Below are positions 12,949 through 26,315 of a DNA stretch of 64,000 nucleotides, piece by piece (position 1 is the first letter of the stretch; each line of letters opens with the position of its first letter). A model generated the notes under the pieces. The model saw only the letters and a program-made list of their open reading frames with translations, had not been told where the DNA came from and searched no databases. The stretch is from assembly GCF_904849725.1 (NCBI RefSeq), contig NC_058523.1, positions 171,288,689 to 171,352,688 on the forward strand, written 5' to 3'. The stretch is from Hordeum vulgare subsp. vulgare. Lineage: Eukaryota > Streptophyta > Magnoliopsida > Poales > Poaceae. A program made the translations under genes and the position numbers.

Positions 12949-14285
12949 TAAAGTTGCTCTGTAGGCATCTCCGAAGGTGTTTGTCGGGTTGGTATGGATC
13001 AAGTCTGGGTTTTGTCACTCCGTATGACGGAGAGGTGTCGCTAGGGCCCACTTGGAAATATAACATCACAACAAGCCTTGCAAGCAATGTGACTAAGGAG
13101 TTAGTCACAGGATTTTGTATTATGGAACGAGTAAAGAGACTTGCCGGTAACGAGATTGAATTAGGTATGGAGATACTGACGATCAAATCTCGGGCAAGTA
13201 ACATACCAATGGACAAAGGGAATAGTATACGAGATTAACTGAATCCTTAACATAGAGGTTCAACTGATAAAGATCTTCGTAGAATATGTAGGAGCCAATA
13301 TGGGCATCCAGGTCCCGCTATTGGTTATTGACCGGAGAGTGTCTCGGTCATGTCTACATAGTTATCGAACCCGCATGGTCTGCACACTTAAGGTTCGGTA
13401 ATGTTTTGATATTATTGAGTTATGTATGTTGGTGACCGAAAGTTGTTCGGAGTCCCATATGACATCCCGGACATCACGGGGAGCTCCGGAATGGTCCGGA
13501 GGTAAAGATTGATATATAGGAAAGTTGAATTTGGTTCCTGGATAGATTTTGCATATTACCGGTAAAGTACCGGGAGTGACCAATGGGTTTTGGGGTTTCA
13601 CCGGGAGGGGCCACCCCCTCGGGAGTGGACCTAGTAGGCCTAAAGGTGGCGCACCAGCCCCTAGTGGGATGGTGCGGCCAACCCAATAAGACCTATTTCG
13701 GCCAAGTGTAAAAGGAAAAGGAAAAAGAAAAAAGGGAAGGAGGAGACCAACTAGGAAGGGAGTCCTCCACCAAACCGAATTGGAGGAGGAGGCAAGGCAG
13801 CCGTCCCACCTCTTCCTCCTATATATAGTGGAGGTTTTGAGGGCAACACACACCTGAAAAGCCACGTGCTGCCCTCTCCTCCGTAAATTCTCTCCCTCGT
13901 CTAGATTAGTTTGTCATAGCTTGGCGAAGCCCTGCTGGATTAGTTCGTCACCACCACCACCACCACACCGGTGTGTTGACGGAGAACTCATCTACCTCTT
14001 CGCCCCTCTTGCTGGATCAAGAAGGCGGAGATCCTCAGCGAGCTGTACGTGTGCTGAACACGGAGGTGTCGTCCGTTCGACGCTAGCTCGTGATTGGATC
14101 GTGGGACGGCTTGCGATTTGGATCGTGAAGATGCTGGACTACATCAACCGCGTTTCTTAATGCTTCCCGCTTAGCGATCTACAAGGGTATGTGGATCCGA
14201 TCTCTCCTCTCGTAGATGGTCATCACCATGGATAGATCCTAAGTGTGCGTAGAATTTTTTTGTTTCCCATGAAACATTCCCAAGA
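12949..14285 (+). mobile_element. Copia LTR A, 3' segment
   Basis: This continues LTR A after the LARD. The reading TATAAAGTTGCTC resumes exactly where LTR C reads TATAAAGGTGTTC. A TATA box lies at 13820-13827 (TATATATA), followed by the usual grass Copia leader. The end is altered: CCCAAGA replaces the usual CCCCAACA. LTR A and LTR C belong to one subtype, but here they differ by roughly a tenth of sites, unlike their identical first 205 bp. Confidence 0.85.
13820..13827 (+). promoter_or_regulatory. TATA box of Copia LTR A
   Basis: TATATATA follows a C/T-rich stretch in the position known for BARE/Angela LTR promoters. Equivalent boxes lie at 19449-19456 (LTR B) and 22449-22456 (LTR C), and in LTR E near 51220. 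Confidence 0.6.
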
Positions 14286-17200
14286 GTGGCATCATGAGCT
14301 AGGTCTATGCATAGATGAAATCTTGAGTAGAACACAAAGTAGTTTGTGGGTGTTGATATTTTGCTTCCCTCCTTAGTCTTTTCTTGGTTCATCGGTATTG
14401 TTGGATGAAGCGGCCCGGACCAACCATACTTGTACGCTTACAAGACACCGGTTCCATTGAATGACATGCAACTTGTTGCATAAAGATGGCTGGTGGGTGT
14501 CTGTTTCTCCTACTTTAGTTGAATCGGATTTGACAAAGGCGGTCCTTGGAGAAGGTTAAATAGCAACTTGTGTATCACCATTGTGCTTTTGCGTAGGTAA
14601 TAATCGTTCTTGCTAGATACCCATAGCAACACGTAAAACATGCAACAACAAATTAGAGGACGTCTAACTTATTTTTGCAGGGTATGCATGTGATGTGATA
14701 TGGCCGACGACATGATGTGATATATTTGATGTATGAGATGATCATGTTGTAATAGTTAAATATCAACTTGCATGTCGATGCTACAACGACCCGCAGGAGC
14801 CATAGGGTTGTCTTTAATTTATTTTGGCGCTTGGTGATGCTTTACTTTATTGTAGTTCAGTAGCTTTAGTACTAAAAGCATAGTTGACGCGATAACCTCG
14901 ATGGCAGTACAATGATGGAGATCATGGTGTAGTGTCGATAACAATGAAGATCATGTCGGTGCTTTGGAGATGGAGATCAAAAGCAAAAGATCATGGCCAT
15001 ATCATGTCACTTATGATTTGCATGTGATGTTAATCCTTTTTATGAACCTTGTTTTGCTTAGGATGATGATAACATTATAAGGTGATCCCTCACTAAAATT
15101 TCAAGATAAAATTGTGTAGTCCCCGAGTGTGCACCATTGTGAAAGTTTGTCGTTTCGATACACCACATGATGATCGGGTGTGATAGACTCTACGTTCACA
15201 TACAATGGGTACAAAACAGTTGCACTCGCGGAACACTCGGGTTAAACTTGACGAGCCTAGCATGTACAAGCATGGCCTAGGAACACAAGAGACCTAAAGG
15301 TCGAATATGAGTCATATAGTAGATATGATCAACATAGAGACGTTCACCATTGAAGCTAACTCAACTCACGTGATGATCGGACTTGAGTTAGTGAATTTGG
15401 ATCATGTGTCACTCGAATGACTAGAGGGGTGTCAATTTGAGTGGGAGTTCTTAAGTAATATGATTAATTGAACTCATTATCATGAACATAGTCAAAATAT
15501 ATTTGCAAATTATGTTGTAGATGATTAGCTTGCATTGTCTCCCCTGTTTTTGAAATGTTCCTAGAGAAAACTAAGTTGAAAGATGATAGTGGAAATTATA
15601 CGGACTGGGTCTCTAAAGTGAGGATTTTCCTCATTGTTGCATAGAAGGCTTATGTCCTTAATGCACCGCTCGGTGTGCTATGCCCCGAACATCATCTATG
15701 GATGTTGCGAACATATGGCATACACGTTTTTTATGACTACATGATAGTTGAGTGCGTCATGCTTTATGACTTAGAATTGAGGCACCCAAGACATTTTGAA
15801 CGTCACGAAACATATGAGATGTTCCAAGAGCTGAAATTAGGATTTCAATCTTGTGCCCGTGTTGGGAGGTATGAGACCTCTGACAAGATTCTTTTCCTGC
15901 AAAGTAAGGGAGAAAAGCGCAATCGTTTAGCATGTGCTTAGATTGTCTGGGTGCTACAATCGCTTGAATCGAGTGGGAGTTGATATTCCAAGATAAGATA
16001 ATGATTGACATAGTTCTTCAAAGTCACTGCCACCAAGCTACTGAGCTTCGTGATGAACTATAACATATCACGGATAGAGATGATGATCCCTAAGCTATTC
16101 ACGATGTTTGACACCACAAAGGTAGAAATCAAGTAGGAGCATCAAGTGTTGATGGTTAGTAAAACCACTAGTTTCAAGAAAGGCAAAGGGAATGAAGGGA
16201 AACTTCAAGAATGACAAGTCAGTTGTCACTCCAATGAAGAAACCCAAGGCTGAACCTAAACCCGAGACTAAGTGCTTGTATGATGAAGGGAATGATCACT
16301 AAGGGCGAACTGCCCTAAACACTTGGTAGATAAGAAGGCTGGCAACGTCAACAATAGTATATTAGATATACATGTTCTTGATTTGTACTTTACTAGTACT
16401 CCTAGTAGAAAATGGGTATTAGATACCGGTTCAGTTGCTAAATATTAGTAACTCGAAATAAAAGCTATGGAATGAACGGAGACTAGCTAAAGGCGAGGTG
16501 ACGATGTCTGTTGGAAGTGTTTCCAAGGTTGATGTGATCACCATCGCACACTCCCTCTACCTTTGGGATTAGTGTTAAACCTAAATGTTGTTTGATGTTG
16601 AGCATGAACATGATTTGATCATGTTTATTGCAATACAATTATTCATTTAAAGAGAACAATGGTTACTCTATTTACTTGAATAATACCTTCAATGGTCATG
16701 CACCTAAAATGAATGGTTTATTAAATCTCGATCGTAGTGATACACATGTTCATAATATTGATGCCAAAAGATACAAAGTAGTAATGATAGTACCACTTAC
16801 TTGTGGCACTGCCGCTTGAGTCACATTGGTATAAAACGTATGAAGAAGCTCCATGCTGATGGATCTCTGGACTCACTCATTTTCGAATCATTTGAGACAT
16901 GCGAACCATGCCTATTGGTGTAAATGCATGAAGAAACTCCATGCAGATGGATCTTTTGGACTCACTTGATTTTGAATCACTTAAGACATGCAAATCATGC
17001 CACACGGGCAAGATGACTGAAGGCCTCGTTTTCCAGTGAGATGGAACGAGAAAGTGAATTATTGGAAATAATACATTTTGATGTGTGCATTCCAATGAGT
17101 GTTGAGGCATGCAGTGGATACCGTTATGTTCTTACTTCATAAATAATTTGAGTAGATACTGGTGTATTTGCTTGATGAATCACAAGTTTGAAATATTGAA

Positions 17201-18145
17201 ATGTTCAAACAATTTTAGAGTGAAGTTGAAAGATCAACGTGACAAGTGGATAATGCATCTATGATGTGATCGTGGAGGTAAATATACATCTGAGTTACGA
17301 GTTCCGTATACATTTAAGACAAAGTGAACATTGTTTCACAACTTATGCCACCTGGAACACCATAGTTTAATGGTGTGTCCGAACGTTGTAGCCGCGCCCT
17401 ATTGGATATTGTGCATACTATGATGCCTCTTATTGAATTACCACTATTGTTTTGGGGTTATGCATTAGATACAACCACATTCACTTTAAATAGGGCGCCA
17501 TTTAAATCCGTTGAGATGACACCGTATGAACTATAGTTTCGAGAAACCTAAGCTATCGTTTCTTAAAGTTTGGGGCTGTGATGCTTATATCAAAAGGCTT
17601 CAGCCTGATGAGCTCGAACCCAAAGAGGATAATTGCATCTTCATAGGATACCCAAAGGAATCAGTTGGGGTATACCTCCTATCTCAGATCCGAAAGTGAA
17701 GTGCTTGTTGATAAAAACGGATCCATTCTCGAGAAAGAGTTTCTCTCAAAAGAATTGAGTGGGAGGATGGTGGAACTTGATGAGGTTGTTGAACCGTCAC
17801 TTCAGACAGAGTGTAGCGGGCCGTAGGAAGTTGTTCGTGTGCCACCTACACCAAATTGAAGAGGAAGCCAACGATGATGATCATGAAGCTTCAGATCAAG
17901 TTACTATCAAACCTCGTAGGTAGACAAGGACACGCACTACTCCCGAGTGGTACGGTAATCCTATATTGGAGGTCTTGTTGTTGGACAACAATGAACCTAT
18001 GAGCTATGGAGAAGCGCTCGTTGGCCTGGATTCCGACAAATGGTCGGACGCCATGAAATCCGAGATAGGATTCATGTATGAAAACAAAGTATAAACTTTC
18101 GAAGAACTACTAGCTGGTCGTGATACTATTGAGTACTGATGGATA
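14286..18145 (+). pseudogene. Angela-like Copia gag-pol remnant
   Basis: It opens with a primer-site-like GTGGCATCATGAGC directly after LTR A. A decayed gag begins near 15560, with a lysine-leucine-lysine-aspartate then threonine-aspartate-tryptophan pattern as in BARE gag. Protease traces lie near 16410 (a tryptophan-valine-leucine-aspartate-threonine-glycine match). Integrase zinc and core traces lie at 16800-17500. The RT-linked start lies at 17930-18110. Stops and frameshifts break all parts. The RT is cut at about 18145, where LTR B begins. About 1.3 kb between the primer site and gag (14300-15560) is non-coding leader. No functional product is expected. Confidence 0.75.
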
Positions 18146-18158
18146 CATGATAATCGTT

Positions 18159-19921
18159 CATGATAATCGTTTATTATCCATGCTATGATTGTATTGATTG
18201 GAAACACAATACTTGTGTGGATACATAGACAAAACACTGTCCCTAGTAAGCCTCTAGTTGACTAGCTCGTTGATCAAAGATGGTCAAGGTTTCCTGGCCA
18301 TAGGCAAGTGTTGTCGCTTGATAACTGGATCACGTCATTGGGAGAATCACGTGATGGACTAGACCCAAACTAATAGACGTAGCATGTTGATCGTGTCATT
18401 TTGTTGCTACTGTTTTCTGCGTGTCAAGTATTTATTCCTATGACCATGAGATCATATAACTCACTGACACCGGAGGAATGCTTTGTGTGTATCAAACGTC
18501 GCAACGTAACTGGGTGACTATAAAGATGCTCTACAGGTATCTCCGAAGGTGTTGGTTGAGTTAGTATGGATCAAGACTGGGATTTGTCACTCCGTGTGAC
18601 GGAGAGGTATCTCGGGGCCCACTCGGTAATACAACATCACACACAAGCCTTGCAAGCAATGCAACTTAGTGTAAGTTGCGGGATCTTGTATTACGGAACG
18701 AGTAAAGAGACTTGCCGGTAAACGAGGTTGAAATAGGTAAACGGATACTGACGATCGAATCTCGGGCAAGTAACATACCGAAGGACGAAGGGAATGACAT
18801 ACGGGATTATACGAATCCTTGGCACTGAGGTTCAAACGATAAGATCTTCGTAGAATATGTAGGATCCAATATGGGCATCCAGGTCCCGCTGTTGGATATT
18901 GACCGAGGAGTCTCTCGGGTCATGTCTACATAGTTCTCGAACCCGCAGGGTCTGCACACTTAAGGTTCGACGTTGTTTTATGCGTATTTGAGTTATATGG
19001 TTGGTTACCGAATGTTGTTCGGAGTCCCGGATGAGATCACGGACGTCACGAGGGTTTCCGGAATAGTCCGGAAACGAAGATTGATATATAGGATGACCTC
19101 ATTTGATTACCGGAAGGTTTTCGGAGTTACCGGGAATGTACCGGGAATGACGAATGGGTTCCGGGAGTTCACCGGAGGGGGGCAACCCACTCCGGGGAAG
19201 CCCATAGGCATTTGGGGGGGTCACACCAGCCCTTAGTGGGCTGGTGGGACAGCCCACCAATCCCCTATGCGCCAAGAGAGAAAAAATCAAAGGAAAGAAA
19301 AAAAAGGGAAGAAGTGGGAAAGGGGAAGGACTCCCTCCCACCAAACCAAGTAGGACTCGGTTTGGGGGGGGGAGAGTCCTCCCCCCTGGCTCGGCCGACC
19401 CCTTGGGGATCCCTTGGACCCCAAGGCAAGATCCCCCTCCCTCCTCCTATATATATGGGGCTTTTAGGGCAGATTTGAGACGACTTTCTCACGGCTGCCC
19501 GACCACATACCTCCATAGTTTTTCCTCTAGATCGTGTTTCTGCGGAGCTCGGGCGGAGCCCTGCTGAGACAAGATCATCACCAACCTCCGGAGCGCCGTC
19601 ACGCTGCCGGAGAACTCTTCTACCTCTCCGTCTCTCTTGCTGGATCAAGAAGGCCGAGATCATCGTCGAGCTGTACGTGTGCTGAACGCGGAGGTGCCGT
19701 CCGTTCGGTACTAGATCGTGGGACTGATCGCGGGATTGTTCGCGGGGCGGATCGAGGGACGTGAGGACGTTCCACTACATCAACCGCGTTCTCTAAACGC
19801 TTCTGCTGTACGATCTACAAGGGTACGTAGATCACTCATCCCCTCTCGTAGATGGACATCACCATGATAGGTCTTCGTGCGCGTAGGAAATTTTTTGTTT
19901 CCCATGCGACGTTCCCCAACA
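18159..19921 (+). mobile_element. Copia LTR B, lacking its first ~55 bp
   Basis: It matches the Angela-type LTR from the GTTCATGATAATCG segment onward and ends CGTTCCCCAACA, followed by GTGGCATCATGAGC. Its promoter region is a different subtype from LTRs A and C (TATATATA at 19449-19456). The 5' junction has a perfect 13-bp tandem copy, CATGATAATCGTT, at 18146-18158 and 18159-18171, suggesting illegitimate repair rather than integration. Confidence 0.8.
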
Positions 19922-21165
19922 GTGGCATCATGAGCTAGGTTCATGCGTAGATGTCTTCTCGAGTAGAACACAAAAGGTTTTGTGGGCGGTGATGTGCGTT
20001 TTGCTGCCCTCCTTAGTCTTTTCTTGATTCCGCGGTATTGTTGGATTGAAGCGGCTTGGACCGACATTACTCGTACGCTTACGAGAGACTGGTTTCATTG
20101 TTACGAGTAACCCCCTTTGCTCAAAGATGACTGGCAAGTGACGGTTTCTCCAACTCTAGTTGAATAGGACTGACAAGTGTGGTACAACCAGAAGGTTTTG
20201 TCGATCCTAAGGATGCTGACAAGTATGCAAACTCCAACGATCCTTCTATGGACTGGAGCAAGCATCTTGGAGTTAGAATATACGCTTTGATGAGATGATC
20301 AAAGTTTTTGGTTTATACAAAGTTTATGAGAAACTTGTATTTACAAGAAAGTGAGTGGGAGCACTATAGATTTTCTGATAAGTATATGTATTTGACAGAT
20401 TATTAATCGGAAATGATGTAGATGTTTTGGAAAACATATAGGGTTGTTTGAAAGGTGTTTTTAAAAGGAAAACGTGTAGTAAGCTACTTGAACATTGAGC
20501 ATCAAGACCTATGGAGATAGATCAAGATGCTTGATAAAACTTTCAACAAAGACTTGCCTTGACAAAAATTTGAAAGAGTTCAAAATGGTTCTGTCAAAGA
20601 AGTTCTTGACTTTATTGTAAGGTGTGAATTTGAGTAAGACTCAAAGACCGACCATGGCAGAAGAAACAGAAAGGACGAGGGTCGTCCCCTATGCCATAGC
20701 CATAGGCTCTATAGTATGCCATGTTGTTTACCCCACCTGATGTGTGTCTTGCCATGAGTCTGTCAAGGGGTACAAAGAGTGATCCAGGAATGAATCACTG
20801 AACAGCGGTCAAAGTTATACTTAGTAACTAGTAGACTAAGGAATTTTTCTCGATTATGGAGCTGATAAAAGAGTTCGCCGTAAAGGGTTACGACAATGCA
20901 AGCTTTTACACTAATCCAGATGACTCTCAGTAGCAAACTAGATTCGTATAGTGGAGCAGTCATTTGGAATGCTTCCAAATGGCGCATGGTAGCCGCATCA
21001 ATAGGATGACATAAAGATTTGTAAAGAACACACATATCTGAAAGGTTCACACCCGTTCACTAAAAACCTATCTCACAAGCAAACATGATTAAACCCCAGA
21101 ACTTATTGGGTGTAAATCACATAGTGATGTGAACTAGATTATTGACTCTAGTGCAAGTGGGAGAC
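19922..21165 (+). pseudogene. Internally deleted Copia domain (leader fused to RT/RNase H)
   Basis: A leader of about 250 bp after LTR B joins abruptly near 20180 to the middle of RT (glutamate-glycine-phenylalanine-valine-aspartate-proline pattern). gag, protease, integrase and the RT N-terminus are missing. The RT and RNase H that follow carry many stops. From 20579 the sequence equals the first bases of the window. The polypurine tract GCAAGTGGGAGAC at 21153-21165 leads into LTR C. Confidence 0.75.
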
Positions 21166-22912
21166 TGTTGGAAATATGCCCTAGCGAAGATTAAAAATTA
21201 GGTATTATTATATTTCCTTGTTCATGATAATCGTTTATTATCCATGCTAGAATTGTATTGATTGGAAACTCAAATACATGTGTGGATACGTAGACAACAC
21301 TCTGTCCCTAGTGAGCCTCTAATGAACTAGCTCGTTGATCAAAGATGGTCAAGGTTTCTTGACCATAGAGATGAGACCCAAACTATGAATGTAACATATG
21401 ATCATGTCAGTTTATTGCTACTGTTTTCTGCATGTCAAGTATTTGTTTCTATGACCATGAGATCATGCAACTCCCGGGCACCGGAGGAATGCCTTGTGTG
21501 TATCAAACGTCACAATATAACTTGGTGGCTATAAAGGTGTTCTACAGGTATCTCTGAAGGTGTCTGTTGGGTTGGCATGGATCAAGACTGGGATTTGTCA
21601 CTCCGTATGACGGAGAGGTATCTCTAGGGCCCACTCGGTAATACAACATCACAACAAGCCTTGCAATCAATGTGACTAAGGATTTAGTCACGGGATTTTG
21701 TCAGTAACGAGATTGAACTAGATTTGTCAGTAACGAGATTGAACTAAGTATGGAGATACCGACGATCAAATCTCGGGCAAGTAACATACCGATGGACAAA
21801 GGGAATACTATACGGGATTAACTGAATCCTTGACATAGAGGTTCGACCGATAAAGATCTTCGTAAAATATGTAGGAGCCAATATGGGCATCTAGGTCCCG
21901 CTATTGGTTATTGATCGGAGAGTGTCTCGGTGATGTCTACATAGTTCTCGAACCTGCAGGGTCTGCACATTTAAGGTTCAGTGACGTTTCAGTATTATTG
22001 AGTTATGTATGTTGGTGACCAATAGTTATTCGGAGTCCCAGATGAGATCCTGGATGTCACGAGGAGCTCCGGAATGGTCTGGAGGTAAATATTGATATAT
22101 AGGAAAGTTGCATTTGGCTTCTGGAAAGATTTCGGGCATTACCGGCAAAGTATCGGGAGTGATGAATGGGTTCCGGGGTTTCACCGGGAGGGGCCACCCA
22201 CCCGAGAGGGGACCTAGTAGGCCTAAAGGTGGTGCATCAGCCCCTAGTGGGCTTTTGCGGCCAGCACAATAAGACCTATTTCGTCCAAGTGTAAAAGGAA
22301 AAGAAAAAAGAAAAAAAGGGAAGGAGGAGACCAACTAGGAAGGGAGTCCTCCACCAAACCAAATTGGACGAGGACTCTCTTCCCTAGCTCGGTCGAACCT
22401 CTCCTCCTTGTAGGTGGAGGCAAGGCAGCCCTCCCACCTCTTCCTCCTATATATAGTGGAGGTTTTGAGGGCAACACACACCTGAAAAGCCATGTGTTGC
22501 CCTCTCCTTCATAGATTGCCTCCCTCAAACAGATTAGTTCGGCACAGCTTGGAGAAGCCCTGCTGGATTAGTTCATAACCACCACCACCACGCCGCCGTG
22601 CTGCCGGAGAACTCATCTACCTCTTCACCCCTCTTGGTGGATCAAGAAGGCGGAGATCGTCATCGAGCTATACATGTGCTGAACACGGAGGTGTTGTCTG
22701 GTCGACGCTAGATAGTGATTGGATCGCGGCACGGCTTGCGATTGGGATACACAAGAGGTTTGTCTAAATCAACTGCGTTTCTTAACGCTTCCCTCTTAGC
22801 GATCTACAAGGGCACGTGGATCTGATCTCTCCTCTCGTAGATGGTTATCACCATGAATAGATCTTATGTGTGCGTAGGAATTTTTTTGTTTCCCATGCAA
22901 TGTTCCCCAACA
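21166..22912 (+). mobile_element. Copia LTR C
   Basis: A full 1747-bp LTR from TGTTGGAAATATGCCC to TGTTCCCCAACA. The TATA box is at 22449-22456. Two local oddities: a deletion after 21373 relative to LTR A, and a 26-bp tandem duplication (21697-21722 and 21723-21748) in place of the segment found in LTRs A and B. Confidence 0.85.
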
Positions 22913-22990
22913 TTGGCATCATGAGCTAGATCTATGCATAGATGAAATCTCGAGTAGAACACAAAAGAGTTTGTGGGCGTTGATATTCAG
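22913..22990 (+). other. Copia leader fragment with primer-site remnant
   Basis: It reads TTGGCATCATGAGCTAG then a leader matching 14286-14365. It is cut after about 78 bp, where sequence from the middle of another LTR (D) begins. Confidence 0.7.
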
Positions 22991-23137
22991 ATGCCACCGC
23001 CACCATGACATTGTGCTCCCGGAGAACACATCTACGAATTCACCCACGCTCACTGGATCAAGGTGGTGAAGGCGTCATGGGGTTGTACGTGTGCTGAACG
23101 TGGAGGTGTCGTCCGTTCGGCACTTGATCGGGATGGT
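22991..23137 (+). mobile_element. Copia LTR D, internal fragment before Maximus insertion
   Basis: It matches the R/U5 part of the Angela-type LTRs (histidine-codon-like CCACC run, then GTGTGCTGAACG and GTCCGTTCGG). It has no LTR start, so it was truncated on the left. The same LTR continues at 45477 after the Maximus-lineage element. Confidence 0.7.
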
Positions 23138-24632
23138 TGTAGGATTGAAAGTGTGTCTAGAGGGGGTGATTAGACTATTTGGCAGGATAAAACATAGCCT
23201 TTTATCAATTTTAAGTGTGGGACAGTTTTAGCAATTACGACTAGTCAAGTACACCGTACACATACATATCTAAGAGTATAGCAGCGGAAAGTAAAACATG
23301 AAAGTGTAAAGTAGAGGGTAAGATAGGGAGATCAAACGCAAAGGTTGACACGATGATTTTGACATGGTTATGATAGGTGGTGCTATAGTTTGTCCATGTT
23401 AGTGGAGACTTCCACCCACAGAGGGTAAGGCTGCGAGAGTCCATGGAGGGCTCCACCCACAAGGGGTCCACAAAGAAGCAGCCTTGTCTATTCCACCATG
23501 GCTTCCGTCTACATAGGACTAGCCTTATTCATGAAGTAGGCGATCTCCTTCCCCTTACAAACATCTTGGTTCAACTCCACAACACAAAGTAGGAGGCTCC
23601 CAAGCAACACCTAACAATTCTAGGAGGCACCACCCTCCAAAAGGTAACAGATGTGGTAGAACGATGAACTCCTTGCTCTTGTGCTTCAAATGATAGTCTC
23701 CTCAACACTCAATCACTCTCCCTCAAATTTGGCAGGGTTAGGAGAGATTGATCTTGTGTAAAGAAACTTGGGGATGCTAGAAACCAAGGTTCAAATGGTT
23801 GGAATGGAGTCTCTTGATCTCCACACATGAGTAGGTGGCTCTCTCTCATAAAAATGGATCTAGCAAGTGTAAGTGTGTTGTGAGTGCTTCATCTATGAAT
23901 GAGAGGTAGGTGGAGGGGTATATATAGGCATCCCCCAAAATCCAACCATTATAACATTATTTCCCAACTTGGGGACACCAAAATGAATCTCGGTGGTACC
24001 GAGTTGCGCTAAATGTGGCAAGTTCTGAATTCTCGGTGAAACCGATATAGGAATCTCGGTGGTACCGATACGATGACCTAGACCAGTTTCAAAATCTCGA
24101 TGAGACTGGTTTCAAACTCGTAAATTCCAATTCTTGAAATCTTCTCAACAGAAAATTGGTCACTGAATCTCGGGGGCACCGATAGGAATGCTGGTGGTAC
24201 CGAGATGATAGGGTTTGGCATAGGTTGTGTCAAGTGTAAAATCAGTAGGGCCGAATGGAAATTGTTGGTGGCAGAGATTTTGCTGGTATGGGTTTGGACA
24301 GAGATATTTTGTGGGATAATGGCTGACTATTTTCGGTGGCTACCTCTAATCACTTGAGCAACCAATTCATCATAATATGTGATCCCCTTTTAACATTATT
24401 GGCTTTCCTATGGACTCAAAGTGATTTCTCACAAATGGAAAATGCAGAGTCTTGTTGCTTGAAGCTTGCGCCAATCCTATTCCTTCCTTGCATCAAGGGG
24501 CATCTCTTCACAATCCTATAGCCAAAGCATCTTTGAACTTTTCTGAAATATACTTGAATAAACTCATTAGTCCAATGATGCATATGTTGTGATTAATTAC
24601 CAAAACCACCTTAGGGAGCAATTGTGCTTTCA
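23138..24632 (-). repeat. Maximus-lineage 3' LTR
   Basis: The minus strand runs from TGAAAGCACAATTGC to CAATCCTACA. The polypurine tract AAAAAGGGGGAGAT adjoins it at 24633-24646. It carries repeated hairpin motifs TCGGT-N3-ACCGA at 23990-24002, 24033-24045 and 24056-24068. About 80-85 % alike by eye to 43967-45476, so the insertion is older than the Tat element inside it. Confidence 0.85.
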
Positions 24633-24646
24633 ATCTCCCCCTTTTT

Positions 24647-25194
24647 GGTAATTGATGACACCATATAGATCAAAGCTTCGACAAAAGATATAATCAAAAT
24701 TAGCATCGACTCTTTGAGAAGTATGTGAAAAGCAAGATCTCCCCCTAAATTTGTGCAATATTTTAGATTTGCGTTTGAATGCAAATGCACAATCGATTAG
24801 GATCATGGGTTACTCTTCCATGTCACATACAACTTGGTGGTGCGCATAAATGATATGAATGAATAGTAGTGCACATAACACCAAACAAGGTGTGAATGAT
24901 TAACATGTAGATAGCTCAAAAGTAATAATGTGGTAGCATCAAACAAACATAGTGTATGATCAAACACACCTCTAAACGGATAAAGTCATCCAAAAGATAA
25001 AAAAATTGATAAACCAAAAGAGAGCAAATAAAGTGCAAAGCTCTCTCTCTCTCGAAGCCCTATTTGATCTATACACTCCCCCCCTTCGGCAACAAGTTAC
25101 CAAAAAGTTCAAAGGTCTAGAACTAAGCGTCTCTCTGGGCACGATCTCCTCCGGTAGCTGAAGAAGGAGTGGACAAGAGAGCATCGACGAAGGC
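24647..25194 (-). other. Maximus 3' untranslated region
   Basis: No coding signal on either strand. The sequence is A/T-rich with a CT-repeat (25039-25054) and resembles the untranslated stretch between the extra ORF and the polypurine tract. Short ORFs here have no recognisable features. Confidence 0.5.
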
Positions 25195-25518
25195 TTATGC
25201 AGATGTTGCTGGAGCTGGAGGTGTACACACTAGAGGTGCACGAGAAGGAGCTGAAGCTTGAGCTGACGAAGATGGTCTTGCTTCCGGTACTGGCACAGGT
25301 GTTGATCTAGTTTGGGTCCTGAACTGAGTGGTAGTAGGAAGAGGAGAATCATCATCATCACTGCTGGAGCGTGGAATCTTCACTGAGTAAACTTCATGCT
25401 AAAGTTGCTGAACAGTGGTGGTAAACTCCGTCACCTTAACATCCAGGTCATGGAATTTTGTCTCCGTGATCCTCTCTAGGCTCTTCTGGTTCAGCAAGAT
25501 CTTTGAAACTTTCTTCTC
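25195..25518 (-). pseudogene. C-terminal part of Maximus extra ORF
   Basis: In minus-strand order the extra ORF resumes here after the Tat insertion. It starts with a lysine-rich, coiled-coil-like segment (about 25518-25400), has a stop at about 25398, then a serine/aspartate run followed by a proline/alanine/threonine-rich tail, and ends at 25195. Joining across the CATCC duplication restores continuity with 38414-39880. The function of such extra ORFs is not settled; an envelope-like origin has been suggested for SIRE elements. This copy is disrupted and should be inactive. Confidence 0.6.
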
Positions 25519-25523
25519 CATCC

Positions 25524-26009
25524 TGTCGTGGTTTTGTCACGGCAGATGTCCTCGTGAAAGGACTTAGTATTGGAGCCATCGCACCTTGGTGGCGACTCAA
25601 AGGGGTTAAACGGGAGAGACACGGCGATTTACCCAGGTTCGGCCCCTCGAGAAGAGGTAATAGCCTACGTCCTACTTTGTGTGTATTGATATGGATTCGA
25701 TTACAAGGAAAGCGTAATTCGCCCTAACCTAGCACTCGATGATTTCTAGCCTATATCTCCCCCTCCAGACTCGCCTTTATATATAGGTCGAAGCCTTAGG
25801 GTTTACAAGAGTCCCAGCCGGTTTACAAATCGTGACCACCGCGGTCTCTAAGTCGCCGTCTTGCGAACCCGGAGTCCTTCCACAAATCATAGCCATCCTG
25901 TAACTTCAACTGCCCGGACAGAGGCCCAACTAGCTTTAAGGGATGAATCGCCTTAACAGTGACCCGGCCCATATTTGGCGGGTCATAACTGCAGGCAATA
26001 TCCCCAACA
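25524..26009 (-). repeat. Tat element 3' LTR
   Basis: The minus strand runs from TGTTGGGGATATTGC to CACGACA. A purine tract (minus-strand TTCGGGGGCTAA, 26010-26021) adjoins it as the plus-strand primer. A TATA box on the minus strand (TATATATAA) lies near 25775-25783. The full 486-bp form includes the 41 bp missing from the other LTR. Confidence 0.9.
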
Positions 26010-26315
26010 TTAGCCCCCGAATTGACTTGAATCTTTATGCCAATACCTTCATTTTAGTCGAAGGCGATTCATCCTTCTGTGTTCCTTCTTGCACCAGAAA
26101 CCTTAACTCGCCAGTTGGTGTCGGAAAAAATCTCTGAGCCGCCAACGCATTTCCCATCAGTATTCTCCTTAGCCCTCGATTTTCGGGAACCCCAACACAA
26201 TCTTAACGGATCTCTTGGGCGCATCATTATCCCAAAAATTTCGGATGTCATCATGGCAAATCTTGTCTTTTTCAACGGTTCCCGCTCACGGCGCCTCGAT
26301 CCCCTCGCCCATCCT

